Shown here: positions 1 through 5,570 of the stretch, in pieces
How the letters are laid out: the number at the start of each line of letters is the position of its first letter
How positions within the stretch are numbered: position 1 is the stretch's first letter
Source of the DNA: Gallionella sp.
GTDB lineage: Bacteria; Pseudomonadota; Gammaproteobacteria; Burkholderiales; Gallionellaceae
Length of the DNA: 7,829 nucleotides
Direction of reading: 5' to 3'
NCBI GenBank assembly: GCA_029850565.1
Contig: JARCRR010000164.1
Coordinates: 1-7,829, forward strand
Notes under the pieces: model-generated
The model's input: only the letters and a program-made list of their open reading frames with translations
Database searches by the model: none
Told to the model about the DNA's origin: nothing
Position numbers and translations under genes: made by a program

Positions 1-278
1 TGTTGCGCGTGGACGATCTGTTCGATGATGTGTTCTCCATCGAGCATTCGCGCTACATGCCCAAGCCGCAGACGGCGGGTTTCAGACGTTTGTTGCGCAA
101 GCATCGTATCAATGCAGCGCAGTGTGTGATGGTGGAAGACAGTGCGGAGAATCTGAAGACAGCGAAGCGGCTCGGGATGCGTACCGTGTGGGTGAGTGAT
201 GCGCCGCGTGCGCCGGGCTTTGTGGATGTGAAGATACACGATGTGCTGGAGTTGCCGCGCGCAATCTCCAAACTTTGA
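1..278 (+). CDS. HAD-family hydrolase, probable pyrimidine 5'-nucleotidase (3' part only)
   Basis: The reading frame is already open at the left edge, so only the last 92 codons or so are present and the true start lies outside. Two of the four HAD signatures are visible: motif III lysine in YMPKPQ (about residues 19-24 of the visible part) and motif IV VEDSAENL (residues 44-51), whose acidic pair binds Mg2+. The aspartate nucleophile of motif I and the motif II Ser/Thr must lie upstream. The motif spacing and the wording around motif IV resemble the SDT1-type pyrimidine 5'-nucleotidases, which remove phosphate from UMP/CMP-like nucleotides in the cytoplasm. The exact substrate is inferred, and another small-molecule HAD phosphatase is possible. 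The gene ends 12 nt before slmA, so the two are probably co-transcribed. Confidence 0.85.
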   Translation, partial: LRVDDLFDDVFSIEHSRYMPKPQTAGFRRLLRKHRINAAQCVMVEDSAENLKTAKRLGMRTVWVSDAPRAPGFVDVKIHDVLELPRAISKL

Positions 279-290
279 AAAGGAAACAAC

Positions 291-875
291 ATGGCAGCGA
301 AACCGGGCGAAAGAAAATTACAGATCCTGCAAACCATCGCTGAGATGCTGGAGCAACCCAAGGGTGAAAAGATCACCACCGCTGCGTTGGCGGCGCGCCT
401 CGATCTTTCCGAAGCGGCGCTATACCGTCACTTCGCCAGCAAAGCGCAGATGTACGAGGGGCTGATCGAATTCATCGAACAGACCGTGTTCGGCCTGGTG
501 AACAAGATCGCCACCGAAGAACAGGATGGCTTGAATCAAGTTGAAGGTATCGTCGCCCTCTTGCTGGGCTTCGCCAAGAAGAATCGCGGCATGACACGGG
601 TATTGATCGGCGATGCGTTGGTGAACGAGGACGAGCGCTTGCAACAGCGTATCAACCAGTTCCTCGACCGCGTCGAGGCGACCCTCAAACAATCCCTGCG
701 CATCGCTGCTACCCAAGGCAAGCTGGAGGCGGACGCCGACTTCGGCGCACACGCCAACCTATTGCTGTGTTTCGTCGTCGGGCGTTGGAGCCAGTTCGGC
801 AAGAGCGGCTACGCGCGCGACCCCATGGCGCAATGGCCGCAGCAGTGGGGTATTCTCAGAAGTCAGTTCAATTAA
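291..875 (+). CDS. slmA: SlmA, TetR-family nucleoid occlusion protein
   Basis: The 194-residue product matches SlmA over its length; the E. coli protein is 198 residues. The N-terminal TetR-type helix-turn-helix spans about residues 28-51, with the characteristic stretch LSEAALYRHFASK at 39-51. It is followed by the LIEFIEQ and LLLGFAKKNRGMTRVL segments typical of the family and a conserved RINQFLDRVEA stretch. SlmA binds specific chromosomal sites as a dimer and blocks FtsZ ring assembly over unsegregated DNA, so it acts at the nucleoid rather than as a usual TetR repressor. The start at 291 is supported by an AAAAGGA Shine-Dalgarno at 278-284, 6 nt before ATG. It follows the nucleotidase gene by 12 nt in a likely operon. 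No SlmA-binding site was recognised in the window. Confidence 0.94.
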   Translation: MAAKPGERKLQILQTIAEMLEQPKGEKITTAALAARLDLSEAALYRHFASKAQMYEGLIEFIEQTVFGLVNKIATEEQDGLNQVEGIVALLLGFAKKNRGMTRVLIGDALVNEDERLQQRINQFLDRVEATLKQSLRIAATQGKLEADADFGAHANLLLCFVVGRWSQFGKSGYARDPMAQWPQQWGILRSQFN

Positions 876-884
876 GCACTTCGG

Positions 885-913
885 TTGCGCCCCCAAATAA
901 AAGCCGCTATATT
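885..913 (+). promoter_or_regulatory. Candidate sigma70 promoter upstream of leuA
   Basis: A -35-like TTGCGC (885-890) and a -10-like TATATT (908-913) are separated by exactly 17 nt. The -10 matches the consensus at five of six positions and the -35 at three. Transcription would start about seven to eight nt after the -10. The best-placed purine preceded by a pyrimidine is A921, which is also the first base of a short ORF. The element lies just after the slmA stop codon and is oriented toward leuA, giving leuA its own transcript with a 5' leader of about 158 nt. It is a prediction from consensus only. Confidence 0.5.
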
Positions 914-920
914 CCTGCCC

Positions 921-1004
921 ATGCACTTCTCTAGACACATCTCGCAATCGCATTCCACCTTCAGCCTGCTGGCCGCGCTGAAGCTGCGCTCGCGCGCAAA
1001 CTAA
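921..1004 (+). CDS. Possible 27-residue leader peptide upstream of leuA
   Basis: A short ATG-to-TAA frame of 27 codons sits between slmA and leuA. Its second half, around FSLLAALKLR, contains four CTG leucine codons within seven (codons 16, 17, 20 and 22). The predicted start of transcription falls on its ATG, so it would be read without a Shine-Dalgarno, as a leaderless mRNA. A 7-bp inverted repeat (959-965 with 977-983) overlaps the leucine codons. By analogy with amino-acid biosynthesis attenuators it could sense charged tRNA-Leu. However, the leucine run is modest, CTG is a common codon, and there is no T-tract terminator before leuA. It could be a chance ORF. I do not recognise the peptide. 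Confidence 0.25.
   Translation: MHFSRHISQSHSTFSLLAALKLRSRAN
959..983 (+). repeat. Inverted repeat over the leucine codons of the leuA leader
   Basis: CTTCAGC (959-965) and GCTGAAG (977-983) are perfect reverse complements with an 11-nt loop, so the RNA could form a 7-bp hairpin. It covers codons 13-21 of the short upstream ORF, including three of its CTG codons. It is not followed by a T-tract, so it is not an intrinsic terminator by itself. A local 7-bp match somewhere in a leader this long is somewhat but not strongly unlikely by chance. Confidence 0.35.
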
Positions 1005-1078
1005 ACCCACCCCCAAAGAATCAAATCAGGCGGCTCGGTTGGTGTGAGCTGTGGATGAACAATTGCGATGGAGCAAAC

Positions 1079-2614
1079 ATGACTGACAAATTAATCATAT
1101 TCGACACAACGTTGCGCGACGGCGAGCAAAGCCCGGGCGCATCCATGACTAAAGAAGAAAAATTGCGCATCGCGCGCCAGTTGGAAAAACTGGGCGTGGA
1201 TGTGATCGAGGCGGGCTTTGCCGCAGCCAGCCCCGGCGATGCGGATGCGATCCACAGCATCGCCAAAGTGATCGAGCGTTCTACCGTGTGTTCGTTGGCG
1301 CGTGCCAGTGAGAAGGATGTGCGCGCTGCGGGAGAGGCGATCAAACCGGCCAAGCACGGGCGTATCCACACTTTCATTGCCACTTCGCCCATCCATATGC
1401 AACACAAGTTGCGCATGTCGCCGGACGAAGTGGTGGCACGTGCGGTACAGGCGGTGAAATGGGCGCGTGAATATACCGACGATGTGGAGTTCTCTGCCGA
1501 GGATGCGGTGCGTTCCGACATCGATTTTTTGGTGCGCATCTTCGACGAAGTCATCAAGGCGGGTGCGAAGACGCTGAATGTGCCGGACACCGTGGGCTAC
1601 AGCATCCCGATGTTGTGGGGTGAGCGCTTCAAAGAACTCATCGCACGCGTGCCCAACAGCGACAAGGTGATTTGGTCGACCCATTGCCATAACGACTTGG
1701 GTATGGCCTCTGCCAATTCCTTGGCGGCGGTGATGAACGGTGCACGCCAAGTGGAGTGCACCATCAACGGTTTGGGTGAACGTGCGGGTAATGCTTCGCT
1801 GGAAGAGATTGTGATGGCGGTGAAGACGCGCCGCGATATCTTCACTTGCGATACGGGGATCGATACCACGCAGATCGTGCCGACATCGAAGTTGGTGTCC
1901 AGCATCACAGGCTATCCGGTGCAGCCGAACAAGGCCATCGTCGGTGCCAACGCTTTCGCGCACGAATCCGGCATCCATCAGGACGGTGTGCTGAAACATC
2001 GCGAGACCTACGAAATCATGCGTGCCGAAGATGTGGGTTGGGGGGCGAACAAATTGTCCTTGGGAAAATTGTCCGGTCGCAATGCGTTCCGCACTCGCTT
2101 GCAGGAATTGGGCATCGTGCTGGAGAACGAAGATGCCTTGAACGCGGCCTTCGCGCGCTTTAAAGATCTGGCCGATCGCAAGAGCGAGATCTTCGATGAG
2201 GACATTCAAGCGCTGGTGAGCGATGAAGAGGTCACGCAACTGAGCGATTATTTCCGCCTAGTGGCGATGGGTGCGCATTCCGAAACGGGATCGTTGCCTG
2301 TGGCGCGCGTGGTGATGAGCGTCGGTGGCAAGGAACAGCAAGCTGATGCACAAGGCGGTGGTCCGGTGGATGCCACGTTCAAGGCCATCGAGCAGATCGT
2401 GAAGAGCGAGACGGAGTTGTTGCTGTATTCGGTCAACAACATCACCAGCGGCACCGATGCGCAGGGTGAGGTGACGGTGCGTCTGGCCAAGGGCGGACGC
2501 GTGGTCAACGGTCAGGGTGCGGATACCGACATCGTGGTGGCATCTGCCAAGGCTTATTTGAATGCGCTGAACAAGCTGGATACAGGGATGGATAGAGCAC
2601 ATCCGCAGGTGTGA
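1079..2614 (+). CDS. leuA: 2-isopropylmalate synthase
   Basis: LeuA catalyses the first committed step of leucine synthesis, condensing acetyl-CoA with 2-ketoisovalerate in the cytoplasm. The 511-residue product has the usual bacterial length. The N-terminal TIM-barrel domain carries FDTTLRDGEQSPG (residues 8-20), the HCHNDLG motif starting at His202, and NGLGERAGN ending at Asn238. Asp14, His202, His204 and Asn238 are the expected divalent-metal ligands and all are present. HESGIHQDG follows in the linker region. The last 120 or so residues form the leucine-binding regulatory domain, including GPVDATFKAIEQI, so feedback inhibition is expected. I chose ATG 1079 over an in-frame ATG at 1055 because GGAG (1070-1073) lies 5 nt upstream and the protein then begins MTDKLIIFDTTLR, as in homologues. 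No ilv or other leu genes adjoin it here. Confidence 0.98.
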   Translation: MTDKLIIFDTTLRDGEQSPGASMTKEEKLRIARQLEKLGVDVIEAGFAAASPGDADAIHSIAKVIERSTVCSLARASEKDVRAAGEAIKPAKHGRIHTFIATSPIHMQHKLRMSPDEVVARAVQAVKWAREYTDDVEFSAEDAVRSDIDFLVRIFDEVIKAGAKTLNVPDTVGYSIPMLWGERFKELIARVPNSDKVIWSTHCHNDLGMASANSLAAVMNGARQVECTINGLGERAGNASLEEIVMAVKTRRDIFTCDTGIDTTQIVPTSKLVSSITGYPVQPNKAIVGANAFAHESGIHQDGVLKHRETYEIMRAEDVGWGANKLSLGKLSGRNAFRTRLQELGIVLENEDALNAAFARFKDLADRKSEIFDEDIQALVSDEEVTQLSDYFRLVAMGAHSETGSLPVARVVMSVGGKEQQADAQGGGPVDATFKAIEQIVKSETELLLYSVNNITSGTDAQGEVTVRLAKGGRVVNGQGADTDIVVASAKAYLNALNKLDTGMDRAHPQV

Positions 2615-2645
2615 TCTATCCAAGCGATTCCGCAGGGAGGTCGGT

Positions 2646-2951
2646 ATGAGATTCGATACGGTTATTAAGGTAGCGCTGTTATGTGCAGTTACGCTGGTGT
2701 CGAATCTTGTACTGGCTTCTGAGATGCGAGTCGGTCAGAAGGCGAGCAAGGCTCAAGCGCATCAAACCAAGCGTGTGCTGACGAAGCACACCAAGAAGCT
2801 GGAGGCGAAGCCTGCGGCGGTCGTGGAGAGTGTGGTGGAGAAGCCGTTTGTGCCGGAACCTGGCGCGACCAGCGACCCCGCCACCAAAGAAGAGATATCC
2901 CCGGTTGATAAGAATGTGCCTTCTTTGGAGTTGAAAGGCGTGCGCGGTTAA
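2646..2951 (+). CDS. Small secreted Lys/Pro-rich protein of unknown function
   Basis: I do not recognise this 101-residue protein. Residues 1-24 look like a Sec signal peptide: an early Arg/Lys, a hydrophobic core (VALLCAVTLVSNLVLA) and a probable signal peptidase I site after Val-Leu-Ala24. The mature part of about 77 residues is low-complexity and probably disordered. Its first half is basic, rich in Lys, Arg and His, and its second half is richer in Pro, Glu and Asp, ending LELKGVRG. There is no cysteine in the mature part and no lipobox. A strong AGGGAGG (2634-2640) lies 5 nt before ATG, which supports real translation. It follows leuA by 31 nt with no obvious promoter, so readthrough from leuA is likely. 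Its TAA interlocks with the stop of the convergent downstream gene. A periplasmic location is inferred. Confidence 0.7.
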   Translation: MRFDTVIKVALLCAVTLVSNLVLASEMRVGQKASKAQAHQTKRVLTKHTKKLEAKPAAVVESVVEKPFVPEPGATSDPATKEEISPVDKNVPSLELKGVRG

Positions 2952-3655
2952 TTGCTTGACACTTGCGCCAGAATGGCTGCACGTGCCTGAACGGCATTCA
3001 GAAGCACCTCGGTAAAGTTACTTCGATAGATTCTGTCATCGACGCACAGATCGAATCCGTCACAATCCACCCCGACCATAACGACCTCCTGAGCGTTAAC
3101 TATCCCTAGTGATCTTGCCAGCGCCTTGCGTTGGTCGGAGTCGAATTCGGCGAGCAGTTCGGACTCGCCCGCGATCAGCGGGTAGATTGGGACGCGGTAG
3201 TTGTCGGCTTTGACCCAATGGATGTCGCCGAATCCGCCGATGTGGCGGATCGCAAAGGGGACGATGCGGAAGAAGTTGAAATCGGCCATGTCGAAGTAGG
3301 TCTGTGCTTCGGGAAAGTAGCGCAGATAGCGCTTGCCGCAACGGTCTCGTTCGGGGTCGAACGAAGCGTTTCCTACTAGTGTGACGCGCCCTTGAGTCTG
3401 GATGTGCGGATCGTTTTGGTCATGTGTGATGAGGCTGACGCGGGAATCGTTCAGGATGTTCTTGGTGTGCTCGGCCAATCCGCTGATGAGGATGAGCAGG
3501 CTGCCGTCGTGATCCACCATGTAAGGGGCGATAGAGCCGAAAGGATGGCCATCGAACTTCTTGGAGAGTGTGGAAAGAGTGCCGTAACGGTGCGCGCGCA
3601 ACATCTGGCGGGCAGTGCGGGCGTTGCTTTGTGACTTGGAGTTGTCGGTTATCAT
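2948..3655 (-). CDS. HugZ-like pyridoxamine 5'-phosphate oxidase family flavoprotein
   Basis: The 235-residue product has an N-terminal split-barrel FMN-binding domain (about residues 12-152), including RYGTLSTLS, FGSIAPYMVD, an AEHTKNI segment and FRIVPFAIRHIGGFGDIHW. A second domain (about 160-230) resembles DUF2470, with VGVDCDGFDL. This two-domain layout is that of HugZ-type proteins, some of which degrade heme. Here the HMNxDH-like signature that usually opens the C-terminal domain reads EFDSDQ (170-175), so heme oxygenase activity should not be assumed. An FMN-dependent oxidoreductase or flavin/heme-binding role is plausible. The start at 3655 gives a normal N-terminus; an ATG nine bases upstream (3664) is possible, and neither has a clear Shine-Dalgarno. 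The frame stays open far upstream, but that part is antisense to the YihY gene. The gene is convergent with the small secreted protein and divergent from yihY-like. Confidence 0.87.
   Translation of the reverse strand: MITDNSKSQSNARTARQMLRAHRYGTLSTLSKKFDGHPFGSIAPYMVDHDGSLLILISGLAEHTKNILNDSRVSLITHDQNDPHIQTQGRVTLVGNASFDPERDRCGKRYLRYFPEAQTYFDMADFNFFRIVPFAIRHIGGFGDIHWVKADNYRVPIYPLIAGESELLAEFDSDQRKALARSLGIVNAQEVVMVGVDCDGFDLCVDDRIYRSNFTEVLLNAVQARAAILAQVSSN
3629..3655 (+). promoter_or_regulatory. Weak candidate promoter for the YihY-family gene
   Basis: TTGTGA (3629-3634) and TATCAT (3650-3655) are spaced by 15 nt, shorter than ideal. The -10-like box matches five of six consensus positions and contains, on the other strand, the ATG of the HugZ-like gene. 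Since the divergent starts are only 30 bp apart, any promoter for the YihY-family gene must lie in or next to the neighbouring coding sequence. This is the best match I see, but it is weak. Confidence 0.2.
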
Positions 3656-3662
3656 GTGGAGC

Positions 3663-3690
3663 ATTGTATTGGGATATCGTTGGATATGAA
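3663..3690 (-). promoter_or_regulatory. Candidate promoter for the HugZ-like gene
   Basis: Read on the minus strand, TTCATA (3690-3685) and TACAAT (3668-3663) are separated by 16 nt, matching the -35 and -10 consensus at four and five of six positions. Transcription would start near 3656-3655, at or next to the ATG, which would make the mRNA leaderless and would fit the lack of a Shine-Dalgarno. The -35 box overlaps the likely start codon of the divergent gene. Consensus-based only. Confidence 0.3.
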
Positions 3691-4897
3691 ACTTCCGAAC
3701 CTTGGGGTGATGGATTCGTTGCGTTTTTTGCGTTTCGTGGCTGTGCGTCTGCAGCAGGATCGCTGTACCGAGATGGCCGCGAGCCTGACCTTCACAACTT
3801 TGTTGTCGCTGGTTCCGTTGCTCACCATCATGCTGACGGTATTCTCGGCGTTTCCGGTGTTCACCGACCTGTCGACCCACCTGAAAGAATTCATCTTGTC
3901 CAATATGTTGCCGGAGACGGGTGGCAAGATGATCTCGCGCTACATGGAGCAGTTCGCCGAGAGCGCATCTCGCCTCACGGCGGTCGGTATCGCTTTCTTG
4001 GCGATCACGGCGATGTGGATGATGCTGACCATAGACAACGCCTTTCATCGCATCTTCCGCGTGTCGCGCCAGCGCAACATGCTGCAACGCATCTTGGTGT
4101 ATTGGGCAGTCATCACCCTTGCGCCATTGCTCATCGGCGGTAGTCTTTCGCTGACCTCTTGGTTGATAGGCTTGTCAGTCGGCTATACGCAGCAGATTCC
4201 GGCTTTCGGGGTGGAGATGCTCAAGCTTCTACCCGTCGTGCTGACGACGGCTGCTTTCACTCTGTTGTTCCGTGTCGTGCCGAACCGTTACGTGCCGATG
4301 CGTCATGCGGTCATCGGCGGTGTCATCGCCGCTGTGGCATTCGAGTCGATGAACCAAGCCTTCGCCTATTACATCTCGCATTTTCCCACCTACAAGCTGG
4401 TCTACGGTGCGTTCGCCAGTCTGCCGATCTTCCTGTTGTGGATATATCTGTCGTGGTTGACGCTGCTGTTCGGTGCCATCATCACGGCATCCATCTCGCA
4501 TTGGCGTAGCACGCATGCGTTGAAGCTCGACCAAGCCGCACAACTGTATTTCGCCTTGGCGATGCTCAAACTGATGCACAAAGGCTTGCAGAGCGGCGAG
4601 GTGCAAGATCTGGTCGGTCTTTCGCGACAGTTGCGCATCGGCTACGAGGATGTGGAACGCATCTTGAATAAACTGGTGAACGCAAAGATCGTCGCCAAAC
4701 TTTCCGGTCTGGGCTGGAGCATGGTGCGCGCGCCCGAGCGCATCCAGTTGTCCGAACTCACGCGGATGTTCTTGTTGGATGTGAAATTGCTTCCCAAGCA
4801 GTCTGGCGATGCGGATATCCATGCGTGGTTCAATGGCTTGGAGAAGCATCTCGCCGAGGGAAGCAATCCAACCTTGAAAGAAGTATGGTCAAAATGA
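3686..4897 (+). CDS. YihY/BrkB-family inner-membrane protein
   Basis: The product is about 403 residues with roughly six transmembrane helices near residues 31-56, 94-116, 135-160, 178-196, 205-228 and 240-270. Family features include QDRCTEMAASLTFTTLLSLVP (near 24-44), a DNAFHRIF stretch after helix 2, and the YGAFASLPIFLLWIYLSW block before the last helix. After the membrane part comes a cytoplasmic C-terminal extension of about 130 residues with a winged-helix-like segment (SRQLRIGYEDVERILNKLV). Genes of this family were once annotated as ribonuclease BN (rbn), but RNase BN is a different soluble enzyme, so no nuclease activity is claimed. The molecular role is unknown. Start choice is uncertain: ATG 3686 has GGGA 11 nt upstream, GTG 3656 would add ten residues, and ATG 3710 would remove eight. 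Confidence 0.92.
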   Translation: MKLPNLGVMDSLRFLRFVAVRLQQDRCTEMAASLTFTTLLSLVPLLTIMLTVFSAFPVFTDLSTHLKEFILSNMLPETGGKMISRYMEQFAESASRLTAVGIAFLAITAMWMMLTIDNAFHRIFRVSRQRNMLQRILVYWAVITLAPLLIGGSLSLTSWLIGLSVGYTQQIPAFGVEMLKLLPVVLTTAAFTLLFRVVPNRYVPMRHAVIGGVIAAVAFESMNQAFAYYISHFPTYKLVYGAFASLPIFLLWIYLSWLTLLFGAIITASISHWRSTHALKLDQAAQLYFALAMLKLMHKGLQSGEVQDLVGLSRQLRIGYEDVERILNKLVNAKIVAKLSGLGWSMVRAPERIQLSELTRMFLLDVKLLPKQSGDADIHAWFNGLEKHLAEGSNPTLKEVWSK

Positions 4898-4907
4898 TTT
4901 TGAGCGG

Positions 4908-4936
4908 TTGCCGTATGTCTGCTTTTCAGCTTTAAT
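4908..4936 (+). promoter_or_regulatory. Candidate promoter for the YqhA-thioredoxin pair
   Basis: TTGCCG (4908-4913) and TTTAAT (4931-4936) are separated by 17 nt and match the -35 and -10 consensus at four and five of six positions. Transcription would begin near 4943, giving a 5' leader of about 43 nt. It lies in the 88-bp gap after the YihY-family gene and points into the YqhA-family gene, so the downstream pair probably has its own transcript. No terminator is visible for the upstream gene, so readthrough is also possible. Confidence 0.45.
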
Positions 4937-4949
4937 GCGCGGCCAATAA

Positions 4950-4964
4950 ATGCAGGTGTTGCAT
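4950..4964 (+). repeat. Short inverted repeat in the 5' leader of the YqhA-family gene
   Basis: ATGCA (4950-4954) and TGCAT (4960-4964) are perfect reverse complements around a 5-nt GGTGT spacer. It lies just after the predicted start of transcription and 8 nt before the AAGGAG ribosome site (4973-4978). It could be a small RNA hairpin or a dimeric protein-binding site, but five-base arms are short and may be chance. Confidence 0.25.
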
Positions 4965-4985
4965 CGTTAATTAAGGAGAGAAGTA

Positions 4986-5570
4986 ATGAATTTCTTGGAA
5001 AAGTTGTTTGAAGGAACGTTGTGGAATAGTCGCTTCGTGATCTTGGCTGCCGTTATCGGAAGCCTGCTGGCTGGCTTTGCCATCTTTTACATGGCCACTG
5101 TGGATGTGGTGAACCTGTTCCAGCATTCGTTGCATTATGCGGACTCTTCATTGACTGAAGAGACGCGCAAAGCCTTGCATGACAGTATCGTTTCTCACAT
5201 CGTCGAAGTGGTGGATGGTTACCTGCTGGCGACGGTGATGTTGATCTTTTCTTTGGGTTTGTACGAATTGTTCATCAGCGACATCGATCAGGCGCACGGT
5301 AGCAAAGCGGCGAGCAAGATACTGGTCATCAACAACCTGGACGACCTGAAATCGAAGCTGGCAAAAGTGATCTTGATGATCATGATCGTCACACTGTTCG
5401 AAGAGGCGATCACGATGCATATGAGCAGCCCGCTCGATCTGGTCTATTTTGGCGCTGCTATCGCCCTGATCGCCCTTGCACTGTATCTGACCCATGCGGC
5501 CGATGGACATTCGGCGGACGACGATGCAGGAGTGACGGACATAGAGCACGAGGAAAAAGCGGGCCATTGA
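4986..5570 (+). CDS. YqhA/UPF0114-family inner-membrane protein
   Basis: The 194-residue protein has about four hydrophobic segments near residues 17-36, 76-97, 125-141 and 150-169. The NSRFVILAAVIGS start of helix 1, VVDGYLLATVMLIFSLGLYELFIS region of helix 2 and LDDLKSKLAKVILM entry to helix 3 are those of the YqhA (UPF0114) family, which has no established biochemical function. The C-terminal tail (about 170-194) is hydrophilic and rich in His, Asp and Glu. AAGGAG (4973-4978) lies 7 nt before ATG, so the start is well supported. Its TGA overlaps the ATG of the following thioredoxin gene, so the two are expected to be made together. A role linked to envelope redox or stress is only an inference from that pairing. 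Confidence 0.88.
   Translation: MNFLEKLFEGTLWNSRFVILAAVIGSLLAGFAIFYMATVDVVNLFQHSLHYADSSLTEETRKALHDSIVSHIVEVVDGYLLATVMLIFSLGLYELFISDIDQAHGSKAASKILVINNLDDLKSKLAKVILMIMIVTLFEEAITMHMSSPLDLVYFGAAIALIALALYLTHAADGHSADDDAGVTDIEHEEKAGH

Noticed and set aside
876..920. Possible terminator after slmA
   Set aside because: No stable stem with a following T-run is present; the region is better explained by the promoter boxes.
1031..1050. Weak hairpin upstream of leuA (GGCTC with GAGCT, loop of nine)
   Set aside because: Only about five to six pairs including a G-U, no T-tract after it, and a large loop. It is not a convincing terminator or riboswitch part.
1091..2239. A 382-codon open frame on the minus strand inside leuA
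   Set aside because: It is antisense to a certain LeuA, its translation is rich in His/Arg/Gln without any recognisable domain, and it has no ribosome site. It is a by-product of the codon pattern of leuA.
3656..4087. Upstream extension of the HugZ-like frame to 379 codons
   Set aside because: The added 144 residues are antisense to the YihY-family gene and look like shadow sequence (His/Arg/Gln-rich). The recognisable protein begins only after position 3664.
4229..4849. A 206-codon minus-strand frame inside the YihY-family gene
   Set aside because: The overlapping membrane protein is well supported on the other strand; this frame has the composition of an antisense shadow and no domain.
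3656..4897. Annotation of the membrane gene as ribonuclease BN (rbn)
   Set aside because: That name comes from an old misassignment; RNase BN belongs to the RNase Z family. This protein is a multi-helix membrane protein with no nuclease motif.
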